From: Cryphonectria parasitica EP155
Lineage: Eukaryota; Ascomycota; Sordariomycetes; Diaporthales; Cryphonectriaceae
Assembly (NCBI RefSeq): GCF_011745365.1
Contig: NW_024468912.1
Coordinates: 1,798,001 to 1,862,000, forward strand
DNA length: 64,000 nt
Direction: 5' to 3'
Both the position numbers and the translations under genes were made by a program. How positions within the stretch are numbered: the first letter of the stretch is position 1; every line of letters starts with the position of its first letter. The notes beneath the pieces are model-generated. The model did not search any database, had not been told where the DNA came from, and worked only from the letters and a program-made list of their open reading frames with translations. Of the stretch, positions 35,921 through 48,599 are shown one piece after another.

Positions 35921-38900
35921 ATGGCGTTTGTTGGGGACACTGCTCTGCGATATTGGCCATCACTTGGAGGTCTCAGGACTGTTGTGCAAAGCTCGGAGAT
36001 ACAATCAAACTCCGAGACGAAAGTCTGGATACAGGTCGACCAAGTATGCTTTGGCACTGTGTGACCTAGAAGGACTGTCAACATAGTGATTGGGTTTGGT
36101 AACGTAATTGGGTGTGGAGGTTGACAGTACTTTGAGGGAGGAGTACTATTGTTGTGGGCCCCTGGAGGAAAGATTCCATGTGAGATGAAACTCTGGAAAT
36201 GGTGCATTGGATACTTCATGGGTGGTAGTTGTGACCTGAATGCAACATACACATGTGTCTGCTTAATAGTTCAGGGAATCGAAGTAGATTTACACATCAA
36301 GGCGTGAAAATGGTAGAGGCCACAAGCCTCTTTTCTCTCTCTATTGCCCTCTCTTTCATTTTTCTCCTTTGTATAACCCCTTGTGAATACACTGGATAAT
36401 CAGGAAAATAAGTGTATGGTTCCACTGACATTCTATTCTACATAATACAGTCAGGGAATTACTCTAGAAGTGAACCGTTCAATGATTTGATCAAATACAT
36501 ATAGTGAGGCACTAATCCAGTGAGGAACAGCCCGATGAAGTAACAGTAGAGAACTGACTCGAGAAGGCAGCCAAAGTTTCAGAAAAATAAATTTGACGCA
36601 GCCAAAGTATATATTTTCGTTTTGACAATATATCGACCCGCAATTCTCTTTCTGCTGCTCCACCACAACCTTAAAACGTGCCAGTCTCGCCTTACCATGT
36701 GAATCTGAGGTAGACTTCGCAAATAGTAGCTCTCCTACCTATGCATACTTACACGGGAGGATAACACAGGAGAATGATCCAAGAATCAACTCCACAAACG
36801 GAGGACGTCGTCTAGGTCGGGTTTTCATCGAGCCAGCTGCTCTACCACCCCTGGCGCTGCAATTGGGGATCTTCGTAAGGCTCTGTCTCTGCCTCTGCGC
36901 AGACCAGGATGGCTAGCTGGCCAAATGATCGAGGGAAAAGAGCCAGTGCTGGGCGGAATCTCTGTGCCGATGAATAGAAATGCAAGAAGACGCGAGCTCC
37001 GATATCGTTTCCTGTCGGAAATGGCTATTGAAAAAGTGGATGGATGCCTTTGTCTGGTCTGGTCGAAAGCGCACGGCAGGCATCAGAAGGCTTTGACCAC
37101 GGCCTGGCTCATCACAAAGTTTGCCGTTCAACCGATATCGTGTAGACTTTATCTGGATAGACCATCTCGTATCACGAACAAACGAACCCCTCAACCCTTC
37201 ATCTTCAGGGACAGCCATCCAGGCAAAGTGAGCCCCCTGCGTGCTGTTCCACCCCGCGCGTTATTATTGTCCATGTCACGTTTCTCTCCTTATCTGATCG
37301 CTCTCCCACAACATGTGGCATTCGGGAATTTTCGATTCTCACCCGCCTCTCCCCTTCCTCAGACGCCCTGTCTGTCACTGCATTGATATGCCTGCTGGTT
37401 TCATCATCGTCCGCTGCCCCTCTCCCCATCCCTGAGAGAGAGAACAGCAAAAAGAGATCGACTCGCTTGACACTGTTTGGCTCCCCAAACCACTTTTCTT
37501 CCCAACCCCCCCCTTCACGATGTTTCGTCGTAGAACCCTTGACCCCTGAAAGAAAAGACCAGCACGGAGGGTAAAAAGACAGAGAGCACTGAGAGACTCC
37601 ACAATAAACCCTCTCAACGTGCGCTAGACCCGCTCTCAGAACACCCAAGCTGCATCATCCATCAGTGCCGGCATAAATCAAGGCACACAAGGTGGCCTTT
37701 GCCCTGGAACGAAAGTGAGCGTGGATCATAATGGGGGCTGGGGTGGCCCTTTCGCCGTACGGAGTATAGGTTGGCCCTTGCTCGTGTTCTCTTTTTTTCT
37801 TCTTCTTCTTCTTCTTCTATTCTCTTCTCTTCTCTTTCGCAAGGGGTCCACCGCGGGTCCCATGGTTGACACCTGCAGGACATGCCCAGGTGCGTGTGAA
37901 CAGGGCCCCAGGCACTTGACTGACAGGCTACCATGGGGTTGAAATTTCCGGGTGAGACCGGGGCGGTTTGGACAATTGTCAGCACACCACGCCCATGTAG
38001 TTTTGGACATTTTCAACCATCATCGCCGACCTTCTTTGTTACTTTGTGACACTCCTAACAGAGTGGAGAGAACTAAAGTAAAAAATACATTACTTAGCAG
38101 GAACCATAATATATCTTGTATGATAATTCTTTCTTGGACAGTCAGTCCGTAAACCACGCATGACACGGAAAAGTTTTGCGTGGGGCGAGGAGAGGGGAAG
38201 GGCGCCTTGACAAGATAGTACTGAGGCTTATTGTTGTCAAGGCGGTCAGGCAGACATGATTTTATGTGTTGCGTTCTCTGGAGCAGCCGAGAGAGAGCAT
38301 GAATGGACATCTATCTGTCTGCTTCTCAATCCCCAGCACACAGAAAACAAGAAAAGAAAATGCTGTGCACCCCGAGACGAAGAAGAAGCGAAGAGATCTG
38401 ATAGTATGCCGGATAGTCCACTCATGTGGCTTTCTTCTTGACAGAGCAAATTAATCTTCACCGCCGGCGACAGAGGGTCAGCAGCCCTGCGCAAGACTGA
38501 CTTGCTGCTCCAAAGTGCTGTGTGGGGACCAGTTCCACTTGTTCGCAGATTGCCGGGCCTCAGAAAGACAGTGGGGTGACTTGAATGATCGGCTTCTAGA
38601 AAAATCCGATACAATTGATCATGGATACTGGCCCTTGCTGGGAGGAGGAGGCGAAGAGAGAGAAGGGGGGGGGGGGCGGGGTTGGATGGTGATTCAGGTA
38701 CCGTTCTTCGATTGCTCATACGTAGGCATTTGAACAAGTCTCTGGTTTTTTCTTTCTTCCATTTCCTTACCCTTTTTCGCCTTTGGACTGGGGGGAGGAG
38801 TGGTGCTGGGCTGTATTCTCAGCTCTGAGTCTCGGTGGAGCCCCTGGCAAGGAAATCTTTGTGGCCATACTAGAGAGTCGAACGAGGCCGAGAAAGGTCC

Positions 38901-39933
38901 CCTGCCGCTCTTACTGCGTGATCAACGTCAACATTACATGCACATCGGTTTATTTGATTTTTTGATTATTATTTTGGTGCTTCCTCAGCAAAAGGCCAAG
39001 AGGTTGTAGTGGTCGATATCGGCGGCTAAGCGAGGAAGTTTGCCGATGTTGTGACAGATAAGCCTCGGTGTAACGCTTGTTTGGGAGTCATGGTAATAAT
39101 AATAACAATAATAAAATCCGAAGAGAAAAGTAAAGGACATCTGTGCTTCACATTAGCTAACATGTTGCTTTTGTTGTCCCCTTCGAAACAGTGTCAAGGC
39201 GGCAGTCCAGAATGCGAAACAGAAGAGCATCGGATGCCCCATTCGCCAACACGTACGCACATACCCACACAAACACAAAATCAAGTGCATAGTAGACAAG
39301 TTCGAAGCACCAGGAGGGAATGGCAACATCCCCCCCCTCTTCTACATTCGGATGCGCCGATAGGCTACTTTTGGTAATGCCATGCGCAAGACTTGACCTT
39401 GACCGCCAAGGGTGTGCTCGAGTCAGACAGACTCTCTCTGCCTCTTGTCTCTTGTCCGTCAGATCAACGCCCCTCATCCAATAATCATCAGGACGAAGGC
39501 AACGAGGGAGGACCCGACCGCGTGGGTTCTCATGGACATGGTTGGCAACTTTCTGAGTCACCACGCACATAAACACAAACACATCCATGATACATACACA
39601 CTTACACGAGTCGCCTCTTCTCGGTTGGGAGTCCCAGCCGTCGGAATTGCGAGGCGTATTCGGCCGCTGTACCCGGCGACGGCCATGACCAAGACCACGA
39701 CCACTACCTCGGGACGGTGTATGGCCTCCAAAACTGGTCCAAAGGACGTGTTGGGTCGACCCTACTACGTAGATAGTAGTCTCTCCCTCACCGGTGTGGA
39801 GGCCATCATGCAAGCACTCCAACAAAGGCAAGGAGCGTTTTTGGGATTCTGGCCCATCGGATCACGGCATGGGTCAGACCCACTCTTGTCTCTCTTACTC
39901 TCTTTCGTTGCCCACATTCGTACTTAGCGAGCA

Positions 39934-39981
39934 TATGTACTATGGTACTATGGCAGTTAGTATAGTGCACCACAGTACATA
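39934..39981. promoter_or_regulatory. Cluster of GTACYATGGTAC/GTACCACAGTAC-type motifs
   Basis: TATGTACTATGGTACTATGG is followed about 14 bp later by GCACCACAGTACATAG. Related copies lie at about 40426 (ACTATGGTACATGGG), 40444 (TGTACTATGGTGCCC) and 41311 (GTGTACCACAGTACCTA). Five copies in 1.4 kb, in both orientations, exceed what a 10-12-base word should do by chance, though I have not computed an expectation. Confidence 0.4.
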
Positions 39982-42001
39982 GAAAGGAAGCAGTATTGCG
40001 GCGCTGGCCCGCAGTAAAGTTTAAAAACCAAATGGAATGGGAGAGGGAGGGGAAAATCTGCTCAGGCGAGTACTTGCCCTGCTGTTTGCTTAATTATGGG
40101 TCTCCGCTGCCTATCGGCCACTTCGGTGAAAGACAGGAGACTTACACAGAGACAAGAGAAGAGGGGGGGTGGTTGTGAGAGGAGAGGAGGCCTGTCACCG
40201 TCGCATATACTCCGTACCTTGTACACTATAGTAGCACGTAGCATGGAGTCTCGCGTCCCCATCTCCCTGGGTCCTGGAGTCCATGACCAGGCTCTGGAAG
40301 TGCTCACGTGAATATTCTCGATGCACTCCATCGCCATTGGGCGAGCCAAAGGAAATCGTCCTGACGATCCACGGATAGGCGCCGATGTACCGTATACTTG
40401 CTGGCCCCAGCCTCGACTGACCATTACTATGGTACATGGGAAATGTACTATGGTGCCCGTCGCATGTGGTCTCAAGCGCTGCTAATCCAGGCGGTCGGAA
40501 GATGCCACTTGGTGTGGAAACCAACTGGTCTTGAGTGTTGCTGGCGTCACTGGCTGGCTGGTAAATAGTACACAACTCTTGTTATGTGCTGCCCGTCCCA
40601 GCTGCATAAATTGCCAGGTGGGAGACAAAACGTGAGACAAGAGAGCCTTGGATGACTTTCCCGCAGCCGACAGGTCGAGATCGGCGCGGGCGAAGGTAAT
40701 GGGCCATCAACCACCCACTTGCGTGCGCAATCAGGAGGACCCTTTCCACCCCCCCCCCTTCTCCTTCTCCTCTCCCCCCCAGCTTCTTTGCAGCCTTGCT
40801 CGAATGGCCTCTAAGCGATTATAGTATCGGGCCATGGTCGTACTCGTACAGGCTATGCATTTTTCTGGTCGCTGGAGAAGGTCTCGTCCCACCACATTCG
40901 GATCCTTTTTCTCTTCCTTACTGGTAGCATTTCTGCAGTGGCAGCGGCTTCGCGCCTAAGAGCATGACTCGGTGGCTGGTCGACCCTAGGGATTTTTAGA
41001 GGACTTACTATACATAGCAGTACCAGAGTACAACCACCGGTACTACCTGCATAAAATGGAGAGAACGGGTTCCTGAAGACTCGTTTTGAACCGAAACCCC
41101 CACGAACGAGACGGTCATCTGATAACTTCACAATGAATCCTAGACGCAGCTACCCGCCCGTCGGTCCGTGTCTCTGTCTGTCTCTCTCTCTCTCTCTCTT
41201 CTGTCCCTTCTATTCTGAATCTTGCCGCCGAGGGAGCCTGGCACACCAGCTTCGTCATGAGCCCTGCTCCTCCTCCGATCCCAGCAGAAAGGGCATCGAG
41301 CCCAGGTATTGTGTACCACAGTACCTACGGGACAGGCCCATGCCACCTAAGCCCAAGGGCTTGTGCGTGTTCCCACACCCCTACAGGCGCAGGTCTGTGG
41401 AGTCATTCCCCACTGACTGACGGCCCCTGTCTGTCAAAAAGCAGCGCCCTGCTGCCGAGAGTGGGAAGGGTTCAGTGCTTTGGTCCCGACCTGCGCAACA
41501 CACACCGGCTGCGAGGTGTTCATTCTCACCCTTGACCCAGGTCAAAGACAAGGCCTGGGTTCATTCTTCGAACCACCCCCGGCCCTGGTACACTGCAGAA
41601 TCAGAAACTCTACTGTCCTCTCTCGATTCCCTCGCTCCCGAGGATGACGACTGGCTCATCAATAACGATAGAGATTTCAGCAGGGGTTCCAACTGGGGCT
41701 AAACCACTGGCAGCATGTCTCTTTCTCTCCGGGGCCTTTGTTACTGGGGGGTGGCCTGGCTTTTCCCCCATGGTCCCGCCTACTCTGCAGCCAGTACTAA
41801 CAGTGGTACCAAAAAAAATAAATAAAGGAATAAGAAGAAGAAAAAATTACCAAAAAAGAGACACAGACCAATCTAGGCCTCTGTACGGTGGTGTCACTGG
41901 TCGAAGCTTAAATACAACCTCACTCCCTCCCTCTCTATCCGCGCTTGTCGAGGCCTTCCCCCCCTTCGATTCCATTGGGTTTCTGCCCGACATTGAGAAG
42001 C

Positions 42002-42250
42002 CTTTTCGGCCTTTAAAAAGCGCGTGTGACGCCGCAACAATAGAAACATCTCTGTCCTCCCATTTCCATCTCCAGCTTCGAACGCTCTCCTACCTCAGAG
42101 ATTGCACCCATACGTCTCGACTTTTAGGTCAGCCCTTTTTACTCACTTACACTCTCTCTTACACACAAAACACACACACTCGGCACCAAAAAGCAACACT
42201 CCTCCAGGGGAATCTGTTGTGGCCAGCACCTCAGCTTTCGTTCCTCGAAA
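42002..42250 (+). promoter_or_regulatory. TATA-like box and pyrimidine-rich leader of the 42251 gene
   Basis: CCTTTAAAAAGCGCG at about 42010 resembles a TATA element. It is followed by about 230 bp of C/T/A-rich, G-poor DNA ending CTCGAAAATG, a good fungal start context. This layout is typical of well-expressed filamentous-fungal promoters and is what drew attention to the small gene downstream. Confidence 0.45.
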
Positions 42251-42619
42251 ATGTGTGAATACAACAAGGTACATATTCTATACCTCCTTCGACCCCATCT
42301 TCTGGGTGTGGATGTGTCCCAATGTTCAGTGCTCACATATCCATCTACCTGGACTGTAGATCGAATACGCATGTGGTCACTGGCATGGCCAGGCTGCCAT
42401 CTGGTGCCCCACTTATACTCGAACACACCGTCGGTGCCCACCACAGTTCACTCACTATGAATACCGGTACGTTGTCTGCTCCAAGTACAAGATATCCGCC
42501 CCCTCCAAAAAAAAGGTGACATAATGCTGACTGGAATTCACAGAGGTTGGGAAGTCTGCTGTAGGTTTAAACATCAAGCAACATCTACAGCACCACTTTT
42601 TCATGTCCCTCATCACTGA
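42251..42619 (+). CDS. Small Cys/His-rich conserved fungal-type protein, three exons
   Basis: Exons 42251-42268, 42360-42466 and 42544-42619 give 66 aa. The protein begins MCEYNKIEYACGHWHGQ; the pattern continues with W-C at 21-22, a Cys-Pro-Pro at 32-34, HYEYR at 38-42 and CC at 47-48. The arrangement MCEY…Y.CGH…WC…C.P…EYR…C matches a widespread family of short fungal proteins of unknown function, possibly zinc-binding. Intron 2 has strong signals (GTACGT, branch GCTGAC, ATTCACAG). Reading through it instead gives a different short tail (YVVCSKYKIS…), so the C-terminus is the least certain part. The first exon codes only six residues, so ordinary gene finders may miss it. Confidence 0.62.
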
Positions 42620-44540
42620 CCTCTTGTATAGCCCACTGCAGGCCCACGGCACCTTCGGCCTGGGAGCACTTGATCAACCGACGGAACCAGCCTGCCCACT
42701 GCCTGTAAGGAAGGGGGAGAGAAAGGAAGAAAGAAAAAGAAAGGCTCGTGGGGGGAAGAGAAACTACGGCACAAACAGAACGCACCACGAGACCATCATT
42801 GGCATTTCTTCCATTGTGGATATGGCGATCCTCAGCAACAGTGACAGCAGAACTACCCAGCTGAAGGACCCCGCCGAACGAAACCCCCACCACCATCATG
42901 TTTTCTGAGCGGACGATCCACATGACCAAAAAACAAAAAAACACCAAAAAAAAAGAAAAAAAAAAGAAGAAGGCCGACAGCGTCATTGATCGAAATCGAG
43001 CCACTCAGGTCTGAATAACATGGACCACAAGAAACAAAACGGATCATTTCAGGGGCTGCAGGCGCAGGGAATGAGGAAGAGAAAAAAGACAAGGAAAAAA
43101 AAAAAAGGTCATCGAAAGATCCAGGCTCTGATCTTTTTTTTTTCTTTTGCCTTTTCTTACACTGGAGCAGAAGGTGTGTGGTTGTTTTTTTTTTTGTTCC
43201 ATTTGGGGGGGCGGGGGGCGGGGCGTTTCTCTCATGCAGATTCCCATCGGCCACTTTTCTCACTACCTCTCAGCAGAGAGGCAGCAGCGGTGTGGGAAGA
43301 GCCAGGCGGCACAAGAGAAGAAGAGGGGGACAATTACAACCAAACAGGGATCCATGAGACACAAAACAACCCGCCGGCGGTTCACATGCATGAGAGGGGA
43401 CGGAGTTTTGACTGTGAATGGCTCCATGTTGGCCAACGCATCAAACTGGGCTTGGCTGGATCATTTGCGAGGAGAACACGCAGGTTGTGGTTGGCTGTGT
43501 CTCGAGGAAAGTTGCTTTTGATTCCTGTGTTCCCCCACACACAGCAGAGACTTGGGTGGGACGGGGCTCCAAAGCAAGGAAGGTGGCTCTTCGTTTTGTC
43601 TATTCTTTTTTCTGAATCTATGGCAAATGGGGGAAGGGAGACCGAAAGTCAAAAAAAGCAACGAGAGGGGAGGGGGGGGTTCGCCATTGTTATCTGGGTA
43701 TCTTTGTTTCTCTTCTCTTCTTTTTTTTTTATACTTTTCTTTTACTCTCTCTTGTGTTTTCTGTTCTGCATCGCGCTTGGGTAGCATTTAGCGGAGTGTG
43801 TTCTTTTTCTCTTTCTCCTTCTGGTTTTTTTAAGGGCTGCAACGGAATGTGACGTCTACAGGGGGCGCCGATACGATTACAAGTACCATGGCAGACTAGA
43901 ACCTTTGATCTATGGTTTTGATTGATTAAGATTTTGTCTTGCACACTCCTCTTGCTTTCTCAGTCCCTGCCCTCGTCGCAAAATGACAAATAATGCACCG
44001 TACTGGGTTTCTTGTTGATGACCCAGATTTGCTCATGCAGGTCCGGGCCTCGTCCATGGGTGTCCCGAGGTGCCTGAACACCCACTAGAGAACCGACTTC
44101 TTGAGCATCGGATACTACTACTGCAATGCCACCACACCCTCAACGGCCGCAATTCCCCATGTGTCACCCATGCAAAAGATAGCGAGAGCACGCCATTCGC
44201 AAGAATAAAAAGAAAAGGCAAAGCACACCCCCCTCCCTCTCCCCCTCCCATGGCCCACCCCTTCTGGCAGACCACAAAGAGGGGGATGACCAGAACGTTT
44301 CCGCTGAAAAAAGAATAATGAAGGGTGCGCCAAAAACAAATCAAGAGGTCGACCACAAGAAGCGTGGAGGGTTACATTGAGTAGATTCCGACCATCCATC
44401 GGTCGGGAAAAGCAGTGTTAGCCGCAGGCGGGTGCCCCGTGCCCGGTTTTTGGGTTATGGTTGCGACAGGGTCTTGAAAGGTGAAGAGAAAGCTTGTATT
44501 TTTTTGTTCTGCTTCTTCTTCTTCTTCTTCTTCTTCTGCT

Positions 44541-44575
<35 letters not shown>

Positions 44576-47500
44576 TTCCTCTTCTTTTTCAGATCATTTG
44601 TTACATTTCAATGAGAAAACGGATCAAGCAAAGGAAACAAAAACAACATCTTTGCCTACAGTATAGACTTTAGCGAGCCACGAAGGCAGAAAGAAGGAAA
44701 ATTTCCAGCTCAACCCTCTTCTTCTATCTCTGAAGAGGGGGAGGAGAAGAAGAGGCCCTTTCAGAAACACGCCTCCAACCCCGCCAGGCGAGCGGGCTAC
44801 TAAAGGCACGCACGCACGTTGCAGTAACCACGATAAACCTTACTCCAGTGGACGTCAGAGTACTTAAATCCAGAGCGCCATCCTGCACGTGCTATCTGCA
44901 ATGTAACGCTGCACTGTAAGCAGACGCCGACGACATGCTGCAAGGCGCTATTAGGGGGAGAAAAAACCAAGCAAGAATAAAAAGAAAAAAGTACTCAGAC
45001 CCGCTAAACTCTTCCCTGAAATCTAAGCCCGCTAGAGTTTTCTTTTCCCCCTTTTTCCTACCAGCTGATACCGTCAAGCAGGCTACGGGACCTCGGCGCG
45101 GCCACATGAAATCAGTGCTCAACCCAACACAGCAAAGTATCCCTCCCCTCCCCATTTTTTATTCCTTCTTTTCTTCTTCTTTTCCTTCTCCTGGGGGGCG
45201 AGAACAGAGTCGAATCGATGCACGGTTCCCTCCCCCCTTCTCCAATGGTTACGACAGTGGCAATTCATACCTATGAAGATCGGCCATAAGCCCAGCCACG
45301 CCAGTAAAACCCCCCGGTCAGGCAGCGTCGGGTGATGCCCTGATCGTCGGTCACCGGCGGACCGCAGCCCTTTTCAATCTTCACTTCAACATGACCGCGC
45401 TTGCGCCCAATCGACCTTTACCCCCCCCCCCCCAATCGGCTGTGTACCCCGGCCTTCTCTCAACCCAATGGTTTCAGATTGGGGCCTCTCTTTGCACTGT
45501 GTTGTTCAGCACCTTGATGGAGCCCTTCTCTCCGAATGGGCCACCTTGTCATATGATCAGCATTTTTTGGAGACAGATTATCTGGCTGCTAAGGACTGGG
45601 ACACCTCCAGCTGGGGTATGGTTGCGTTGCCCCTCCTTCTTGAACCGGGCCCCACGATGGGGCTATGTTTCTTCGTGCCCACGTGGCCTCCGGGGGCCCA
45701 AGAGAGTCAAGCCAAGAGCACAGAAGCTTTTTGTTGATCCATAGTCCACATGGGAGCACGAGGGGGGGGGGGTGGTTAGTATAGCTACCTTCCTCTTGCG
45801 CGGTGCGCTTAATGACACTACTCAGCTGAAAAAGAAGAAAAAATGATGAAAACAACGGAACTGTCGGAACACAACAGCCACAATGCCCGATGTAGCAATT
45901 CTTGAGGGAAAAAAAGAGCTCAAAATACTCCCGCACCTGTCCTGCCATACAGTGGTTCCATGGCTGAGGCAGTGGAAGAAGAAAAAGAAAAAGAGAGGTA
46001 GTATCTGAGCGCCAACCCACAGATTCCAGACTATTGGTACAACGTCGGTGTCTCTCCTCCTCCCCATTTCCCACAGGCAGCCTGTCAAAAGATGCAGGCC
46101 CACTGGCCAGCTGTGGTCAAAAGTGGGCTCCTCGTTGCTTGGAAAGGATCGATAACTTCTCAAAGGTGGTACCTATGAACTAGCAAGCATGCTTGACACA
46201 AGACGCACACACACACAGACGTGTCCGTTCGTGCGAGCCGCAGTTTCCCTTGGAACGCGCACGCTGTCATGTTATTACTATACCATTTCTGTAGATATGC
46301 TCTTTTTTTTTTTCTCCTTTACCCCACGCGGTCGTGCAGGGCTGACAAGCGCCACTCTTTCCCTCGGTGGAGAGAGCGTCGCTTTGGCACCGGCTGCCTG
46401 CATCGTCCGTAGGATTCGGTACCAATGGTTCGGATCCGAGAAAGCCATAGAAATGTTTGTGTGTGTGGGAGAGAGAAAAGGTGAATGACTCAAGACGTCA
46501 GGGGTCCTGGCTCGATATCACTGCTATGTATGCTTGACGCCCACGAACATGTGCACACAAGGAACGACCCACAGGTGACTGAACGGAAGCCATTTAGAAT
46601 CATACTGATAAGCGCAGGAGGAGTACGGCTCTGTTCAGTGACAGGGAGGCCAGGAAATACCTTCCAAGGGGACACTTGGACACCTGAAAAGGTGTGTGTT
46701 TCGGATTCAAAGATAAATCCTTGGAAGAAGAAAAAAACAAAAGGGGGGGGGGGGGGGTTGGGAGGATAGATCTATTGCCACAGTCATTGAAGACGTCGAG
46801 AACAGACATGACTCTGTGGCAGGAGGGCGACGTCGGTCTTGAAAGTCCTGGAGCAAGATTGCATAACCTTCGTAATAATGTTGCCCCCTTGATGCAAGGG
46901 ACATATGTCAGCATACTCAAGCGAACGACTAATCTTCTTTTGGTAGTTTTCTTCACATCATCTGATCTCCATGCATGGCTGTAAACTCCACGAGACGCTG
47001 TGTTATGACTGCTCAAAATTGTACGTGCCCCTCTGCATTCTATCTCTTGCATAAGAAATGACTACCCACTAATAAATATGGCTACCCAAGGTGTTACACG
47101 AGTGTCGTTCTAGACATTCTTAGCGCAGGTGGCGACTTGTTAATTCTGATCATTGGATAAGAGTCTCGTGTTTCTCTGATCCCGAAAGATGCATTCAGTC
47201 TGCCAAGCGTCCCACCGCTCTGAAGGCGCAGGGACAGCCACAGTCAGATCCAAACCACTGTTGGTCGGAATCGACTCAGAGTTGCAACCACCTCGAACGT
47301 TCAAGGGGACGTTAGCATGCCTCCCCTGTGGAAGGTCTCCTGGCCACTAATCGCCGTCTCCTCCAGTAACTGGGGGTTTTCGGGGGCACCGAGCCACAAC
47401 TACTCCCTGGCTTGTATAATGAGGTACAAGAATACCCGACAGAAGGAAGAAGACGGGAGGGTATGTAAGGGTCATGGATGGCATAGGGCAGGGGAATCTG

Positions 47501-48599
47501 ATGGCTCGCAGAGTCGTGGTCTGCATGCCTTGCAGTGGTGGTCCTTGCACACCTCAGCTGTTCAACCTAACTAGGCAACGAAGACTGTACATCATTTTTG
47601 AGAAGGTTGCTTCGAAGCCATACACAAGTATGTCTTCTCAATGACCCCTGACTTGCGATGGCAAACAAGCTCTCGATGTTCACTTCGATACAGATTGCCG
47701 AAGGAGTGGGTTGCCCCACGCCGGTGTGAGAAGCACGTCCCAAATGCTACGTCCGGTCAACCGGTCAATACTATAAAGTTTCGCTAAGGGCGGTACACCG
47801 ACTCACTGGAAGGCCCCAGACAACCAGTTGATGCAGGCCTAGGCCCTTGTGTAACTCGACTTTTAGAATCTTTTTGTTTCTTCATCTTATTTTCAGTACA
47901 GGAGACTCACCGGCGAAAGGGCTATCCTGGTGTTTGAGGTCGTCTCTGAGGCCTCAAAGTTCCAGATTAGGTTCCGGGCATCAGCCAGATCCCGCTAGGT
48001 GATAGTTCTAGGCAGTGAATCAATCCTTGCTTCTGTTCTGAAGTGTATCTATCTTCATTTCCGCCACGATTGTGAGATTTGCTAGTGACATCGTATTTCT
48101 GACACCGAAACCCTAACAGCATTTCGTAGGCAGTAATAAAGTAAATTGTCTCAATCATTTGTAATGAGTGAGTCCCCTCTCGATGGCTGCTATAGTCTGG
48201 TGGCGCCCAGGAAGTACTCTGTACAGCGTATAGTAACAAGCCTGGGCACAAAAGAATGTGTTTCCTTTTGGAAGAATTACGCCCTTGGCACTATAAATGT
48301 CGTTACCGTAATGAACGCGTAATCATATCATCTAAATGAATCTGAACCCCAACAACTTGGGCCTGGCGTTTCCCATCCACTTTGCTTCTGTCATTACCAT
48401 CCATGATCATAGCTAATCATCTCTCTACTGGCAGCCGTCCATCCGACAGGTCATGTGCAGCAACTACTGTGTCGTTTCGAAAGGTCGTACAGTGTAATAT
48501 GGACAACCTTTAGTGATCAGACGACTGGTCCACATTGACTCCATGTCGAGAAATAAATGCAGAGGTACTGCAATTACTGGCACACCGCCTTCAAGCCCT
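42620..48599. other. Gene-poor region, right half (6.0 kb)
   Basis: No gene is supported. The DNA is dense in homopolymers and polypurine/polypyrimidine: A-rich (42930-42970, 43090-43110), T-runs (43133-43143, 43720-43732), G-runs (43205-43225, 45765-45775, 46743-46759), a C13 run (45421-45433) and (TTC)n (44513-44590). From 47.0 kb composition returns to normal; this is probably the 3' side of the terpene cyclase gene. Apparent open frames here are products of the low-complexity tracts. Confidence 0.5.
44513..44590. repeat. (TTC)n microsatellite
   Basis: An imperfect TTC trinucleotide tract of about 75 bp, interrupted by a few TGC and CTC units. It is in all-pyrimidine sequence able to form triplex DNA; no gene overlaps it. 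Confidence 0.9.

Larger units (their letters stand above)
35921..42250. other. Gene-poor region, left half (6.3 kb)
   Basis: No coding gene is supported. It holds an AT-rich stretch (36.2-36.8 kb), a (TTC)n tract (37795-37820), a G10 run (38668-38678), a cluster of GTACTATGGTAC-type motifs (39.93-41.33 kb), (TC)n near 41180-41200 and, from about 41.9 kb, a pyrimidine-rich promoter/leader for the gene at 42251. Open frames up to 224 codons (39157-39831, minus) show no protein-like pattern. A fragment around 36800-36840 (minus) resembles part of a tRNA D-arm only. Confidence 0.5.

Noticed and set aside
36790..36850. tRNA-like fragment on the minus strand (GGTGGTAGAGCAGCTGGCTC)
   Set aside because: Only a D-arm-like part is present. 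The anticodon stem does not pair, and there is no T-arm or acceptor stem.
39157..39831. 224-codon minus-strand open frame
   Set aside because: Random-like composition, microsatellite-derived segments (Val/Cys runs) and no family resemblance.
42467..42540. Read-through of intron 2 in the 66-aa Cys/His gene
   Set aside because: It is open to a stop, but the donor, branch and acceptor are all near-consensus and splicing restores a CC pair expected at the family's C-terminus. Kept as a minor possibility in the feature note.
43020..43784. 254-codon open frame in the gene-poor region
   Set aside because: It is made of Lys and Phe/Leu runs from A- and T-tracts, with no conserved motif.
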